Source: Paenibacillus ginsengarvi (GTDB lineage Bacteria > Bacillota > Bacilli > Paenibacillales > NBRC-103111). Taken from it: a DNA stretch of 64,000 nt. The notes under the pieces are model-generated. The model searched no databases and was not told the DNA's origin. It was given only the letters and a program-made list of their open reading frames with translations. Positions 26,023 through 34,687 of this stretch are shown in pieces. The stretch lies in NCBI RefSeq assembly GCF_003626695.1, contig NZ_RBAH01000017.1:1-64000 (forward strand), given 5' to 3'. Numbering within the stretch: the stretch's first letter is position 1; every line of letters starts with the position of its first letter. A program made the position numbers and the translations under genes.

Positions 26023-27513
26023 TTATTTGCCAAGAAGCGCCACATGTTTGCCGATATGTGCGCTGAGCGCTTCCGTATAAGACAACTCATAATCGTCCAT
26101 CGTTTTGAAAAACTCATCCTTAAACAACGCTTGACCGTTTGCGTCCTTGGCTTGAAGCAGAACGCCGTACGTAATATGCAGCATTTGCCGCGCGTCGTCG
26201 TCGTTTAAATAATCCGGGAGTTCGGCGTCGGTAACGTCAGCCAGCGGTTTGATCGCATTCAGATCGGCCTTGACGTGGTAATACGCGGTCGCCTCATGGA
26301 AATGTTCGAATGCGTACGCATGCATCCGCCGGTACAGAGCCGGTTTTTCTTTGGCGATCACGCGCATCGCCTCCAGCCAGTTCGTGCCCGCCGTCTTCAG
26401 ATGGAAGCGGCCTTTCGTATGAAGACCGATCATCGGAAACACCGTAAATTTGTCGCTGCCGGAATGGATGCTCAGCTTGTAGCCGAAATGATCGGCGATC
26501 GCGGCATGCACCTTCAGTTCTTCCTCGAACCGGTTTACGTCGCCGATGTAATCGATCCCTTTCTGGAACTCGCCGCAGAACCGGGGCGCCATCGAGAACA
26601 TCGTCACGCCGCGTCCGTACAGCTCCTCCGCGATCAGGAAATGCGACGCCGGGTCCGTAGGCGTAAGCGTCTCGTCGATCGAAATTTCGAAGTCGATTTC
26701 CCGACCGGCCGTTTGGATATATTTACGGAATACATGCTCCATATACTCGATCGCTTTGGCGTAAATAAGCACGTTTTTGGCAAGCGACTGCGGATTGTAG
26801 ACGAATCCGCTGCCGGCCACCTCGAAGGTGCGGTTCAAATATTTGCCTTCGTAATGAGCGCGAATATCCGCCGGCACCTCGGCGTATTTGGCCATTAACT
26901 GTTCCTCGTTAAGCCCCTCGACCGTATTGTCGATATGCTCCGAACAGTCCAGCGTCAGCATCGTGAAGCCGAGTCCGAGCGCCATCTCGATATCCGCTTC
27001 CACCTTCAGATGATCGCCGTCGGCGCCGAAGCCGTCCGTGTAGCCTTCCTGGAAGGCGGCATAACAGGCGGCGTCAAGCACCTGCTTGTAATCGCGCCCG
27101 GTCAAGTTCAGCTCGCGGATGCTCTGCTGCGCCAAAATCGGGCGAAGCTCCTTGCCGCGCACCGTCTCGATATGGCCGGGAGAAGCGATGCCGAGCCGGT
27201 CGCCGAGGCCGATGGTGGCGATTCCAGTCCCGAATGCGCGCGGAGCGGTGTACGGGAAAAAGCGGTTCAGCACGAGCCGGTTCGCATGGGAGAGCGGACA
27301 AAGCTTGGACGGGCTTGCGCCTCCCGCCACAGCTTCTCCTTCTAGCGCATCGGCAAGCGCGCCTAAGCCTTCAGCGAGCAGCGCCTTCCGGCCGTCCCGT
27401 TTGATCATGACCAGACGCACGCCTTCGTGCTGGGCAAGCGAGCGTTCGTATACTTTCAGTTCGGTACCGTTTTGTTTCAACTGCTCAATAATCGATAGGA
27501 TAGCTTGTTGCAT
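26023..27513 (-). CDS. uxaE: Tagaturonate epimerase UxaE
   Basis: A 496-residue protein resembling UxaE of Thermotoga maritima, which epimerises D-tagaturonate to D-fructuronate and replaces the usual UxaB/UxaA route of galacturonate breakdown. Recognisable parts are GTGIATIGLGDRLGIASPGHI (about 96-116), GFGADGDHLKVEADIEMALGLGFTMLTLDCSEHIDN (metal-type Asp/His cluster, about 161-196) and SIHSGSDKFTVFPMIG (about 352). AAGGAGG lies 7 bases before the ATG. With the adjacent uronate isomerase it forms the first two steps of a UxaC-UxaE pathway. Confidence 0.82.
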   Translation of the reverse strand: MQQAILSIIEQLKQNGTELKVYERSLAQHEGVRLVMIKRDGRKALLAEGLGALADALEGEAVAGGASPSKLCPLSHANRLVLNRFFPYTAPRAFGTGIATIGLGDRLGIASPGHIETVRGKELRPILAQQSIRELNLTGRDYKQVLDAACYAAFQEGYTDGFGADGDHLKVEADIEMALGLGFTMLTLDCSEHIDNTVEGLNEEQLMAKYAEVPADIRAHYEGKYLNRTFEVAGSGFVYNPQSLAKNVLIYAKAIEYMEHVFRKYIQTAGREIDFEISIDETLTPTDPASHFLIAEELYGRGVTMFSMAPRFCGEFQKGIDYIGDVNRFEEELKVHAAIADHFGYKLSIHSGSDKFTVFPMIGLHTKGRFHLKTAGTNWLEAMRVIAKEKPALYRRMHAYAFEHFHEATAYYHVKADLNAIKPLADVTDAELPDYLNDDDARQMLHITYGVLLQAKDANGQALFKDEFFKTMDDYELSYTEALSAHIGKHVALLGK

Positions 27514-27682
27514 CGATGAACCTCCTTGGGAAGTGGCGACAAGTAGTCGGCGTTTGCAAGTAGACGGCAGGTGGCCGGTCGTTTCGTAGCCGCCTACTCG
27601 CGCTTAGCCTCATCTTAGCGCAATATCCATCCTGTTTCTGTTCAATTTTTGCGGTTTGCTTGTTTTATTCTACAAATTTTGC

Positions 27683-28645
27683 TCATCCGCGATCCGGTAC
27701 ATGCTCCGGCTGTTCCAGCACGACCGATCCGTCATCGAGGCGCAGCCATGTTTCGAAGTCTCGCCGCCCTTCGGTCAGCCGGATCAGCCGGGAGCCGCGC
27801 GGGAACCCTTCGCGCCCGTACGTGTTGTAGCCCGTCGCCCGGCCGTACGTCAGCTTGATACCGAACAGCTCCCCCCAATAATCGTTCACGTGATCGTGTC
27901 CGCAGAACGTTGCCAGAACATCCCCACCCTCGACCAGAGCCGCGAACAGCCCGCTATTCACTCTCGCGCAGCAAACATCTTCATACTTTTCGCCGTAACA
28001 CGTCTTGGTTCTCCATACAAGGTCATACTCGGGCAGCGGGATGTGGAAGAAGGCGAGCGCGGGCATCGGCTCTCCTCCGTTTTGTTCGGTTAACCGGCGG
28101 GATTCGTTTAAATACCAGGCGATCTGATCCCGGCGAACCCAATCGTAGCCGCCCACCTGCGGCAGGAAAGAGTAAGCGCCCGAATCGAGGCCGTACAGCG
28201 CGGCCGCCGCACGACCGTCGCCGCCTTGCAGCTCAAGCACGAAGTTCCCGCAGCCGGACAGTTCTTCTGGTCCTCTCGTCGAAACCGCGTGCGCATACGT
28301 CTCCACCTCCGCAGCCAGTTCCTCCCGCGTGATAAACTTCTCCGTATCGTGATTGCCGAACACGACCGCCCACGGAATCGCGTTTTCCTCTGCGGCCGCT
28401 ACCGCCTCGCGCAGCGCTTTTTTCGGATCGGTGCACGGCTCGCGGCCTTCCTTCACTTTGCCCGTATAAATCAAGTCGCCGGTAAATACGATAAGGTCCG
28501 GCTTCTCTTCGCGGATGACCCGCTCCATCAGCTCGCGCGAGCGCAGATCCGCCTCCAGTCCGTGCATCCAATGCACATCGGTAAATTGCGCGATCGTAAA
28601 CGTTCCGTCCTGACGGAATTTCAACTGCTTTCGATTGCTGCTCAT
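27683..28645 (-). CDS. Calcineurin-like metallophosphoesterase (Dcr2-like)
   Basis: A 320-residue cytoplasmic phosphoesterase. Binuclear metal motifs are in order: QFTDVHW (DxH), FTGDLIYTG (GDxxY), FGNHDTEKF (GNH[DE]), AFFHIPLPEY and FCGHDHVNDYW (GHxH). The layout resembles Dcr2/purple-acid-phosphatase-like proteins common in Firmicutes and Bacteroidetes. GGGGAGGCG precedes the ATG. It lies 78 bases downstream of a DeoR-type regulator on the same strand and may be its target. The substrate is unknown. Confidence 0.85.
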   Translation of the reverse strand: MSSNRKQLKFRQDGTFTIAQFTDVHWMHGLEADLRSRELMERVIREEKPDLIVFTGDLIYTGKVKEGREPCTDPKKALREAVAAAEENAIPWAVVFGNHDTEKFITREELAAEVETYAHAVSTRGPEELSGCGNFVLELQGGDGRAAAALYGLDSGAYSFLPQVGGYDWVRRDQIAWYLNESRRLTEQNGGEPMPALAFFHIPLPEYDLVWRTKTCYGEKYEDVCCARVNSGLFAALVEGGDVLATFCGHDHVNDYWGELFGIKLTYGRATGYNTYGREGFPRGSRLIRLTEGRRDFETWLRLDDGSVVLEQPEHVPDRG

Positions 28646-28723
28646 GTCTCGGCGCCTCCCCTAATTTGTAACGACTTGCATTTCATTGCCATGCCAATTG
28701 CCTGTTTATTCACGGTTTCAACG

Positions 28724-29494
28724 TTAAGGCGCCGTTATCAGCTCCACGCTGCGTTCCGCGAACCGGTCCAGCCATTCCTGCGGGCACTCCGCATCGGTTA
28801 CGATCATACTCACCTCATGCAGAGCGGCGATATGGGCGAACGTTGTTTTGCCGATCTTCGAATGATCGGCCAGCACGATCGCTTCCTCCGCGCATTCGAG
28901 CATCTTGCGGGAAACGCTCGCCTCCCCGTAGTCGTAATCGGTAATGCCGTTCTCCAGCGATACTCCGCCCACCGACAAAAACGACTTGTGCACCTTGAAC
29001 TGGCCGAGCAGCCGCTCCGTCATCGTCCCTGTTACGGATTGCAGCGGAGCGTTCAGCTCCCCGCCGGCAAACAGCAGCTTCCCGGCGAAGTGCTCCATGG
29101 CCGCCAGCAGCACCGGCACGGAATGGGTCACAATCGTCACATCCTCCCGGTCCCGTAAATGCTGCAGCAGTCCGAGCATCGTCGTCCCATGGTCGACCAT
29201 GATGGTCTCCCCTTCACGAACAAGCGCTGCCGCATATGCGGCTATAGCCGCTTTGCCCGCCCGGTGCAGCTCCATCCGCTGTTTGAACGGCGGCTCGCGA
29301 AGCTCCATCCGAAGCGGAACGGCTCCGCCGTACACTTTCTTCAGCTGGCCTTCCTTCTCCAGACGGTCCAGATCGCGCCGGATCGTTTCGGCGGATACCC
29401 GGAGCCGCTGCGCAAGTGCGGGCACCTCCACCTTCCCCTGTTCGTTCAATATGGCCAGTATCGTGATGCGCCGATCTTCAAATGTAAGAGACAT
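28724..29494 (-). CDS. DeoR-family transcriptional regulator
   Basis: A 256-residue DeoR regulator: winged helix at about 6-58 (LAQRLRVSAETIRRDLDRLEKEGQLKKVYGGAV) and a DeoRC sensor domain with the phosphate-type pocket (VDHGTTMLGLL, ADHSKIGKTTF). Such proteins usually repress sugar catabolic genes and respond to sugar phosphates. CGGAGGAAG precedes the ATG. It is followed by the metallophosphoesterase gene. Whether it also controls uxaC/uxaE further downstream is unknown. Confidence 0.88.
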   Translation of the reverse strand: MSLTFEDRRITILAILNEQGKVEVPALAQRLRVSAETIRRDLDRLEKEGQLKKVYGGAVPLRMELREPPFKQRMELHRAGKAAIAAYAAALVREGETIMVDHGTTMLGLLQHLRDREDVTIVTHSVPVLLAAMEHFAGKLLFAGGELNAPLQSVTGTMTERLLGQFKVHKSFLSVGGVSLENGITDYDYGEASVSRKMLECAEEAIVLADHSKIGKTTFAHIAALHEVSMIVTDAECPQEWLDRFAERSVELITAP

Positions 29495-29601
29495 GCCGCT
29501 TCCTCCGATGCATGTTTCATGCTGTATGTCCGTTTATGACTATTCTTGTTGTTTGTTGCCCATTCTAGAACATGATTGCGAAGGTGTCAATTGTTTTTTG
29601 G

Positions 29602-29632
29602 CAAAAAAAGAAAGACCGTCTGTGAGGACGAT
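29602..29632 (-). terminator. Terminator of the GDSL hydrolase gene
   Basis: GACCGTC pairs with GACGATC (one wobble) around TGTGAG. On the minus strand the stem is followed by TTTCTTTTTTT. It lies about 40 bases past the GDSL stop. Confidence 0.65.
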
Positions 29633-29671
29633 CCTTCATCTAGTTATTGCGATAACAGGAGGCTTCCGGGC

Positions 29672-30325
29672 TTAACCGTTCCAGCCGAAGCCGACTCCGC
29701 TTAAGAAAGCGCGGGCCAGCACCATATGCCCGGTCATATTCGGATGTACGCGGTCCCACGCCAGCGTCGCGGGATAGTAATGCGGCAGCACGTCGTCGAA
29801 CGCTTTTTGCGTATCGATAAAGACGGCACCCGTTTCCTCGGCAAGCTTCTTGACTACTTGCCCGTACCGGTCCATCGCGGCACGCATGGCATCGTCGCGG
29901 TTCGGCTCGATATAAAACGGGGTCATCAGCACCAGCCCTTTGACCAGCGGCTGCGTTTGGCCGACCAGCTCGCGCAGCGTGCTTTCGTACTCCTCGATCC
30001 GTACATGCTTCTCGGAATAAGTCGGCAAATCGTATTGCCGCCAAACATCGTTAATACCGATCATAATCGACAGCCAGTCCGGCTTCAGATCGATCACGTC
30101 GGTTTGCCAGCGTTCCTTCAGATTGCGGACCGTATTGCCGCCTGTTCCCATGTTCGTTACGCGAATCTCATGGCCTGGATAAACGGTTCCGAGCAGCGCA
30201 TCGACGAGCGAAACGTACCCTTTGCCGAGCGCTTCTCCCCGGCCTTCCCCGATCGGCTTCGCGCGGCCGCAGTCGGTAATCGAATCCCCAATCATCACAA
30301 GTCTGCTTTTCGGCTGAATGAGCAA
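29672..30325 (-). CDS. SGNH/GDSL-family esterase
   Basis: A 217-residue cytoplasmic esterase with the four SGNH blocks: IGDSITD (nucleophile S15), MGTGGNTV (Gly), GINDVW (Asn) and WDRVHPN (Asp-x-x-His). It would remove acyl groups, for example acetyl esters from carbohydrates. A TTG start at 30323-30325 is preferred because GGAGGGG lies 6 bases upstream. The ATG at 30364 has no ribosome binding site and overlaps a TATAAT -10 sequence. The neighbouring uronate and rhamnose genes make an acetylated pectin oligosaccharide a reasonable but unproven substrate. Confidence 0.85.
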   Translation of the reverse strand: MLIQPKSRLVMIGDSITDCGRAKPIGEGRGEALGKGYVSLVDALLGTVYPGHEIRVTNMGTGGNTVRNLKERWQTDVIDLKPDWLSIMIGINDVWRQYDLPTYSEKHVRIEEYESTLRELVGQTQPLVKGLVLMTPFYIEPNRDDAMRAAMDRYGQVVKKLAEETGAVFIDTQKAFDDVLPHYYPATLAWDRVHPNMTGHMVLARAFLSGVGFGWNG

Positions 30326-30478
30326 TGGTTTCCCCTCCGTTTGGTTGAAAACGTCCAGTACCATTATAAGGGAATCGGCCGGAAGCGGACATGCTTTTTT
30401 TATGAGTTTTTGCGTAACCGGTACAAATAGTCTAGAAAAAAGAACGGACCGCTTCCCCGTCTCATAACCTATTCTCTA

Positions 30479-30625
30479 CAGCGGAACTAGAAGTTCCTCT
30501 ATCGCCGCTTTGCTGGTCGTCCAAGTTGACATAAAGGAAGCAAATCTTCCTTATGGGCTCATTTGCCTGCTTCTCCCGAGGTTAACTGCCGCTATAACGG
30601 AACTTTCGCTTCCGCTCCAAGCTTC
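30479..30625. repeat. Dispersed repeat family B, cluster 1
   Basis: Three short palindromic units: CGGAACTAGAAGTTCC (~30482), AAGGAAGCAAATCTTCCTT (~30535) and TAACGGAACTTTCGCTTCCG (~30596). They share GGAA...TTCC arms and AT-rich loops, and match the units at 61.8-62.06 kb. The rest of the 30366-30651 gap shows no gene. Confidence 0.6.
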
Positions 30626-30645
30626 GAGCTGACGCTACTAGGAAC

Positions 30646-30674
30646 AAAAAAGGAATCGGCGTTGTGCCGATTCC
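30646..30674 (-). terminator. Terminator of the 30690-31061 gene
   Basis: A perfect 9-bp stem GGAATCGGC / GCCGATTCC with a GTTGT loop. On the minus strand it is followed by TTTTTTG. Confidence 0.88.
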
Positions 30675-30689
30675 CGCTGTGACTGCTTG

Positions 30690-31061
30690 TTAGAGCAGTC
30701 CGCCGCCCTGCTCCACTACGCGCAGCGCCTGATGATGAACGTCTTCGTCCATAACGGCCGTAAGTAAATAGTTCCGGCCCATCGTATCGTCCTCGCCGCT
30801 GACAGCCATGCCGCTTGCACTGGCGTCGGCCGCTGCGAGTACAGCCGCATCCCGGTCCGGGAAATCGCCGCCGAGCGTCAAATAGCCGAGGCCCGAGAAG
30901 TCGGCGTTGACCGGATTTTCGATACGGTCGCTGCCTTCGCCGGGAAAACGCCCGATCTCGTCGACACGCATGTCTTCTATGCGCAGCGACTTCAATTTGG
31001 CAGCGGCTCCTTCGGCTTCCTCGCGGCTTTTAAAGTAAGCGAGTATTTGTTTCTCCGCCAT
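30690..31061 (-). CDS. Conserved hypothetical protein (possible YflT-like fold)
   Basis: A 123-residue soluble protein with a strong ribosome binding site (GGAGGTGG) and its own terminator. The N-terminal ~40 residues (KQILAYFKSREEAEGAAAKLKSLRIEDMRVDEIGRF) look like the beta-alpha-beta start of YflT-type general stress proteins, where a residue-EEA helix follows a first strand. The Asp/Ala-rich middle is less typical. It follows the 50-codon acidic gene at 31096-31248 by 34 bases, suggesting a small operon. Function unknown; the fold remark is tentative. Confidence 0.7.
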   Translation of the reverse strand: MAEKQILAYFKSREEAEGAAAKLKSLRIEDMRVDEIGRFPGEGSDRIENPVNADFSGLGYLTLGGDFPDRDAAVLAAADASASGMAVSGEDDTMGRNYLLTAVMDEDVHHQALRVVEQGGGLL

Positions 31062-31095
31062 CGTCGTTCCACCTCCATCGGTTCAAGGCGCCTTT

Positions 31096-31248
31096 TTATT
31101 CGTCCTGCTGCCGCTCGTCAGCAGCCTCAGCCCGCTCGCGCGCTTCCAAATCGTCCGAATCCGCTAACGCTTCGGAAAACTCAACATCCTCGTTTTTCCC
31201 TATCGAAAAGGCCGATCTTCCCTTTTCCTGCTCGTTCTCGTCATACAT
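31096..31248 (-). CDS. Small acidic protein, possibly YfhD-like
   Basis: A 50-residue, highly acidic, charge-rich protein. The ATG at 31246-31248 has AAGGAGGG 7 bases upstream; a longer frame to 31311 has none. The segment NEDVEFSEALADSDDLEARERAEAADERQQ resembles the small Bacillus YfhD family, recalled with moderate certainty. No catalytic features. It leads a probable two-gene operon with the 30690-31061 gene. Confidence 0.6.
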   Translation of the reverse strand: MYDENEQEKGRSAFSIGKNEDVEFSEALADSDDLEARERAEAADERQQDE

Positions 31249-31336
31249 GCCGATCCCTCCTTCAGTCCATTCGATAAACGGGTGAAATGTGGTACCTACG
31301 TATTTTTCCATTCCGAGGAAAACTTATGCGGACGGC

Positions 31337-31380
31337 AAAAAGACCGCCTCCGAGGGAATCGTTCCCCCAGGAAGGCGGTC
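31337..31380 (-). terminator. Terminator after dnaJ
   Basis: GACCGCCTCC (31342-31351) pairs with GGAAGGCGGTC (31370-31380), with a bulge. On the minus strand a TTTTT tail follows. It marks the end of the heat-shock gene block. Confidence 0.82.
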
Positions 31381-31408
31381 CTGTGCATTATACTGGCGCT
31401 CAGCCGGA

Positions 31409-32530
31409 TCAGTCGCCCAAAAACGCTTTTTTCATACGCTCGAAAATCGTCTGGTTTTGTTCATGGGTATGCTCGCCGTTTTGCTTCGCCAAGTCGCGCA
31501 GCAGCTCTTTTTGCTGCTCGTTCAGGTTGGTCGGCGTGACGACGACGACCTTCACCTGCTGGTCGCCTTGCCCGTAGCCGCGCAGACGCGGTACGCCTTT
31601 GCCCTTCAGGCGGAAGTAGGTGCCTGTCTGGGTGCCTGCGGGAATTTTCAGCTTTACCTTTTCCGACAGCGTCGGAATTTCGATCTCGTCGCCGAGCGCC
31701 GCCTGAGCGAACGTAAGCGGAACCTCGCAGAAAATATCGTCGCCCTCGCGCTCGAAAAAGTCGTGCGACTTGACGCGGATGACGATATACAAGTCGCCCG
31801 GAGGGCCGCCCTTCGTTCCGCCTTCACCCTCGCCGGATACGCGAAGCTGGGCTCCGTCATCGACGCCGGCCGGTACTTTCACATGAATTTTGCGCTGACG
31901 CTTGATTTTGCCCGCGCCGTGGCACGACGAGCATTTGTCTTTAATGATGGAGCCTTGCCCGTTACACGACGAACAAACCCGCCGGTTGACGATTCGGCCG
32001 AACGCCGTGTTTTGCACGACTTCCTGCTGCCCCGTACCGCGACATGTCGAACACGTCTCCGGCTTCGTTCCCGGCTTAGCTCCCGAACCGTGACAGTTGT
32101 CGCAAGACTCGGTCCGCGGAATCTGGATATCCAGCTCCTTGCCGAACACAGCCTCTTTGAACTCGATCGTCATCGTATATTGAAGATCGGCCCCGCGCTG
32201 CGGCGCGTTTGGGTTGCGACGCTGTCCGCCGCCGCCGAAAAACATATCGAAAATATCGCCGAAGCCGCCGAAGTCTTGAGCGCCGCCGCCGAAGCCGCCC
32301 ATTCCCTGATTCGGATCGGTCGTGCCGAAACGGTCGTAATGCTCTCTCTTCTGGTTGTCGCTGAGCACCTCGTACGCTTCTTTCGCTTCCTTGAACTTCT
32401 CCTCGGCATCCGCCGCTTTATTTACGTCCGGATGGTACTGACGAGCCAACCGTCGATACGCCTTTTTAATTTCGTCATCCGAAGCTTCTTTGCCTACGCC
32501 AAGCACTTCGTATAAATCGCGTTTGCTCAC
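31409..32530 (-). CDS. dnaJ: Chaperone protein DnaJ (Hsp40)
   Basis: A 373-residue type I J-protein that stimulates DnaK ATP hydrolysis and delivers clients. The J domain (1-70) has the HPD motif in ARQYHPDVN, then a Gly/Phe-rich linker, four zinc-finger CxxCxGxG repeats (CDNCHGSG, CSTCRGTG, CSSCNGQG, CSSCHGAG) and the C-terminal client-binding domains. The start is the GTG at 32528-32530 with GGAGGTGG 4 bases upstream. A longer in-frame extension runs into repeat DNA and is rejected. A hairpin and family A repeats separate it from dnaK, so its expression may be partly uncoupled. Confidence 0.95.
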   Translation of the reverse strand: MSKRDLYEVLGVGKEASDDEIKKAYRRLARQYHPDVNKAADAEEKFKEAKEAYEVLSDNQKREHYDRFGTTDPNQGMGGFGGGAQDFGGFGDIFDMFFGGGGQRRNPNAPQRGADLQYTMTIEFKEAVFGKELDIQIPRTESCDNCHGSGAKPGTKPETCSTCRGTGQQEVVQNTAFGRIVNRRVCSSCNGQGSIIKDKCSSCHGAGKIKRQRKIHVKVPAGVDDGAQLRVSGEGEGGTKGGPPGDLYIVIRVKSHDFFEREGDDIFCEVPLTFAQAALGDEIEIPTLSEKVKLKIPAGTQTGTYFRLKGKGVPRLRGYGQGDQQVKVVVVTPTNLNEQQKELLRDLAKQNGEHTHEQNQTIFERMKKAFLGD

Positions 32531-32550
32531 CGTTCCACCTCCCCAAGATA

Positions 32551-32601
32551 CCCCAAAAAGTGAAGTTAATCTTTGTAGCTTAATCCGACTACTTTTTGGG
32601 G
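32551..32601. repeat. Dispersed repeat family A, copy 4
   Basis: Perfect arms CCCCAAAAAGT (32551-32561) and ACTTTTTGGGG (32591-32601), followed by ACCCC. The interior reads GTGAAGTTAATC...GTAGCTTAATCCG. It ends 20 bases upstream of the dnaJ start codon and so is in its 5' leader. Confidence 0.8.
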
Positions 32602-32614
32602 ACCCCAGACTTCG

Positions 32615-32660
32615 CCCCAAAAAGTGAAGTTAACCTTTAAAGCACCCCAAAAAGTGTAGC
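32615..32660. repeat. Two family A left-end fragments in tandem
   Basis: CCCCAAAAAGTGAAGTTAA at 32615 repeats the left end of copy 4 and breaks off after about 20 bases. A second fragment CCCCAAAAAGTGTAGCA starts at 32645. Neither has a right arm. Confidence 0.65.
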
Positions 32661-32707
32661 ACGTCCACGCAGCCGGCGCCAGCCCAAATGCGCTTATCCG
32701 CAAAACG

Positions 32708-32740
32708 AAGTCAAAGCCAGGATAGCCCTGGCTTTGACTT
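32708..32740 (-). terminator. Strong hairpin between dnaK and dnaJ
   Basis: A perfect 14-bp stem AAGTCAAAGCCAGG / CCTGGCTTTGACTT with a 5-base loop, 46 bases past the dnaK stop. The minus-strand tail is only CGTTTTGC, so it may be a partial terminator or an RNA-stability or processing element. Confidence 0.65.
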
Positions 32741-32786
32741 TCGCGGAAACGCTGGACTTTGCCCGCTAGCTTGCATGCTTCGCTTC

Positions 32787-34637
32787 TTACTTCTTGTCGT
32801 CCACCACTTCGTAATCGGCGTCTACGACATTTTCGCGCTTCGCTCCGCTTTCCGCCGCACCGGCTTCAGCTCCGGCTCCAGCCCCAGCGCCTTGCGCTTG
32901 AGCCGCTTGCTCATACAGCTTCACGGAAAGCTGCTGAACAACTTCGGACAGCTGCTCGGTCGCCTTCGTGATCGTCTCCAGGTCGTTTCCTTCCAAAGCT
33001 TTTTTCAGCTCATCCTTAGCCGCATTCGCTTTGTCGATTTCGCCTTGATCCACTTTGTCGCCGAGGTCCTTCACCGTCTTATCCACCGTATAGATCAGCT
33101 GATCCGCCTGATTGCGGGCTTCTACCAGATCTTTGCGCTTGCGGTCTTCATCGGCGTGAGCTTCGGCATCCTTCATCATTTTGTCGATTTCTGCATCGCT
33201 CAGGCCGCTCGAAGACGTAATCGTAATTTTTTGGCTCTTGCCCGTGCCTTTGTCAAGCGCGGATACGTTCACGATACCGTTGGCATCGATGTCGAACGTA
33301 ACTTCGATTTGCGGAATGCCGCGCGGTGCCGGAGGAATATCGCCGAGCATAAACCGTCCGAGCGTTTTGTTGTCGGCCGCCATCGAGCGCTCGCCTTGCA
33401 GCACGTGAATTTCAACGCTCGTTTGGTTATCCGCATAAGTCGAATACACTTGCGATTTGCTCGTTGGAATCGTCGTATTGCGGTCGATCATCTTCGTGAA
33501 CACGCCGCCTGCCGTTTCGATACCGAGCGAAAGCGGAGTTACGTCGAGCAGTACGACGTCTTTTACGTCACCGGTAAGAACGCCCGCTTGAATCGCGGCG
33601 CCGAGGGCAACGACTTCGTCCGGGTTAACGCCTTTGTGCGGCTCTTTGCCGATCAGCTTCTTGATCGCTTCTTGAACGGCCGGAATCCGCGTCGATCCGC
33701 CGACGAGAACGACCTTCGTAATTTCGCTGGTAGAAAGTCCGGAGTCGCTAAGCGCCTGACGAGTCGGGCCAAGCGTGCGCTCTACGAGCGGAGCGGAAAT
33801 TTCTTCGAATTTCGCGCGGGTCAGGTTCAGCTCCAAGTGCTGCGGTACGCCGTCGACAACCGTGATGAACGGCAGCGAGATCGTCGTCGTAAGCACGCTG
33901 GAAAGCTCTTTCTTCGCTTTTTCGGCCGCATCCTTCAAGCGTTGAACGGCTGCTTTATCTTTGCTCAGATCGATGCCGTGCTCTTTTTTGAACTCGGCTA
34001 CCAAATAGTCCATAACCACTTGGTCGAAATCGTCGCCGCCGAGACGGTTGTCGCCGCTCGTCGCTTTTACTTCAAAAATGCCGTCGCCGAGCTCGAGAAT
34101 CGATACGTCGAACGTACCGCCGCCAAGGTCGTAAACGAGAATCGTCTGGTTCGTATCCTGCTTGTCGAGACCGTAAGCAAGTGCGGCCGCCGTCGGTTCG
34201 TTTACGATCCGAAGCACTTCGAGACCGGCTATTTTGCCTGCATCTTTGGTCGCCTGGCGCTGGCTGTCGTTGAAATAAGCCGGAACGGTAATAACCGCCT
34301 GCGTTACGGTCGTGCCGAGATAAGCTTCGGCGTCCGCTTTCAGCTTTTGCAGGATCATTGCAGAAATTTCTTGCGGCGAATATTCTTTGTCATCAATCTT
34401 TTCTTTGTGGTTCGTTCCCATATAACGCTTGATCGAGATGATCGTACGGTCCGGGTTCGTGATCGCTTGGCGTTTCGCCGTTTCACCGACGACGCGCTCT
34501 CCGTCTTTCTTAAAGCCCAGGACGGAAGGAGTCGTCCGATTGCCTTCCACGTTAGGAATAACTACCGCTTCTCCGCCTTCCATAACCGCTACGCAAGAGT
34601 TGGTCGTACCAAGGTCGATTCCGATTACTTTACTCAT
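32787..34637 (-). CDS. dnaK: Chaperone protein DnaK (Hsp70)
   Basis: A 616-residue Hsp70. The ATPase domain shows IGIDLGTTNSCVAV at the N-terminus, VPAYFNDSQRQATKDAGKIAG and IVYDLGGGTFDVSIL. The linker VVLLDVTPLSLGIE precedes the substrate-binding domain with the NTTIPT motif, and the C-terminal lid ends in a YEVVDDKK tail. The length suits Gram-positive DnaK, with the shorter nucleotide-binding subdomain. AGGAGG lies 9 bases before the ATG at 34635-34637. It is transcribed after grpE in the CIRCE-controlled block. Confidence 0.97.
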   Translation of the reverse strand: MSKVIGIDLGTTNSCVAVMEGGEAVVIPNVEGNRTTPSVLGFKKDGERVVGETAKRQAITNPDRTIISIKRYMGTNHKEKIDDKEYSPQEISAMILQKLKADAEAYLGTTVTQAVITVPAYFNDSQRQATKDAGKIAGLEVLRIVNEPTAAALAYGLDKQDTNQTILVYDLGGGTFDVSILELGDGIFEVKATSGDNRLGGDDFDQVVMDYLVAEFKKEHGIDLSKDKAAVQRLKDAAEKAKKELSSVLTTTISLPFITVVDGVPQHLELNLTRAKFEEISAPLVERTLGPTRQALSDSGLSTSEITKVVLVGGSTRIPAVQEAIKKLIGKEPHKGVNPDEVVALGAAIQAGVLTGDVKDVVLLDVTPLSLGIETAGGVFTKMIDRNTTIPTSKSQVYSTYADNQTSVEIHVLQGERSMAADNKTLGRFMLGDIPPAPRGIPQIEVTFDIDANGIVNVSALDKGTGKSQKITITSSSGLSDAEIDKMMKDAEAHADEDRKRKDLVEARNQADQLIYTVDKTVKDLGDKVDQGEIDKANAAKDELKKALEGNDLETITKATEQLSEVVQQLSVKLYEQAAQAQGAGAGAGAEAGAAESGAKRENVVDADYEVVDDKK

Positions 34638-34687
34638 GAACAAGTACCTCCTAAAGTTTGGGTTGTATCTATAAATAAAATAGCTGC

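Noticed and set aside
29672..30364. ATG at 30364 as start of the GDSL hydrolase
   Set aside because: It has no ribosome binding site and is part of a TATAAT-like -10 sequence. The TTG at 30325 has GGAGGGG 6 bases upstream and still precedes the GDS motif.
30479..30625. Possible CRISPR-like array in the family B cluster
   Set aside because: The units are imperfect short palindromes with irregular spacing and no constant repeat of 23-40 bases. No cas genes are present.
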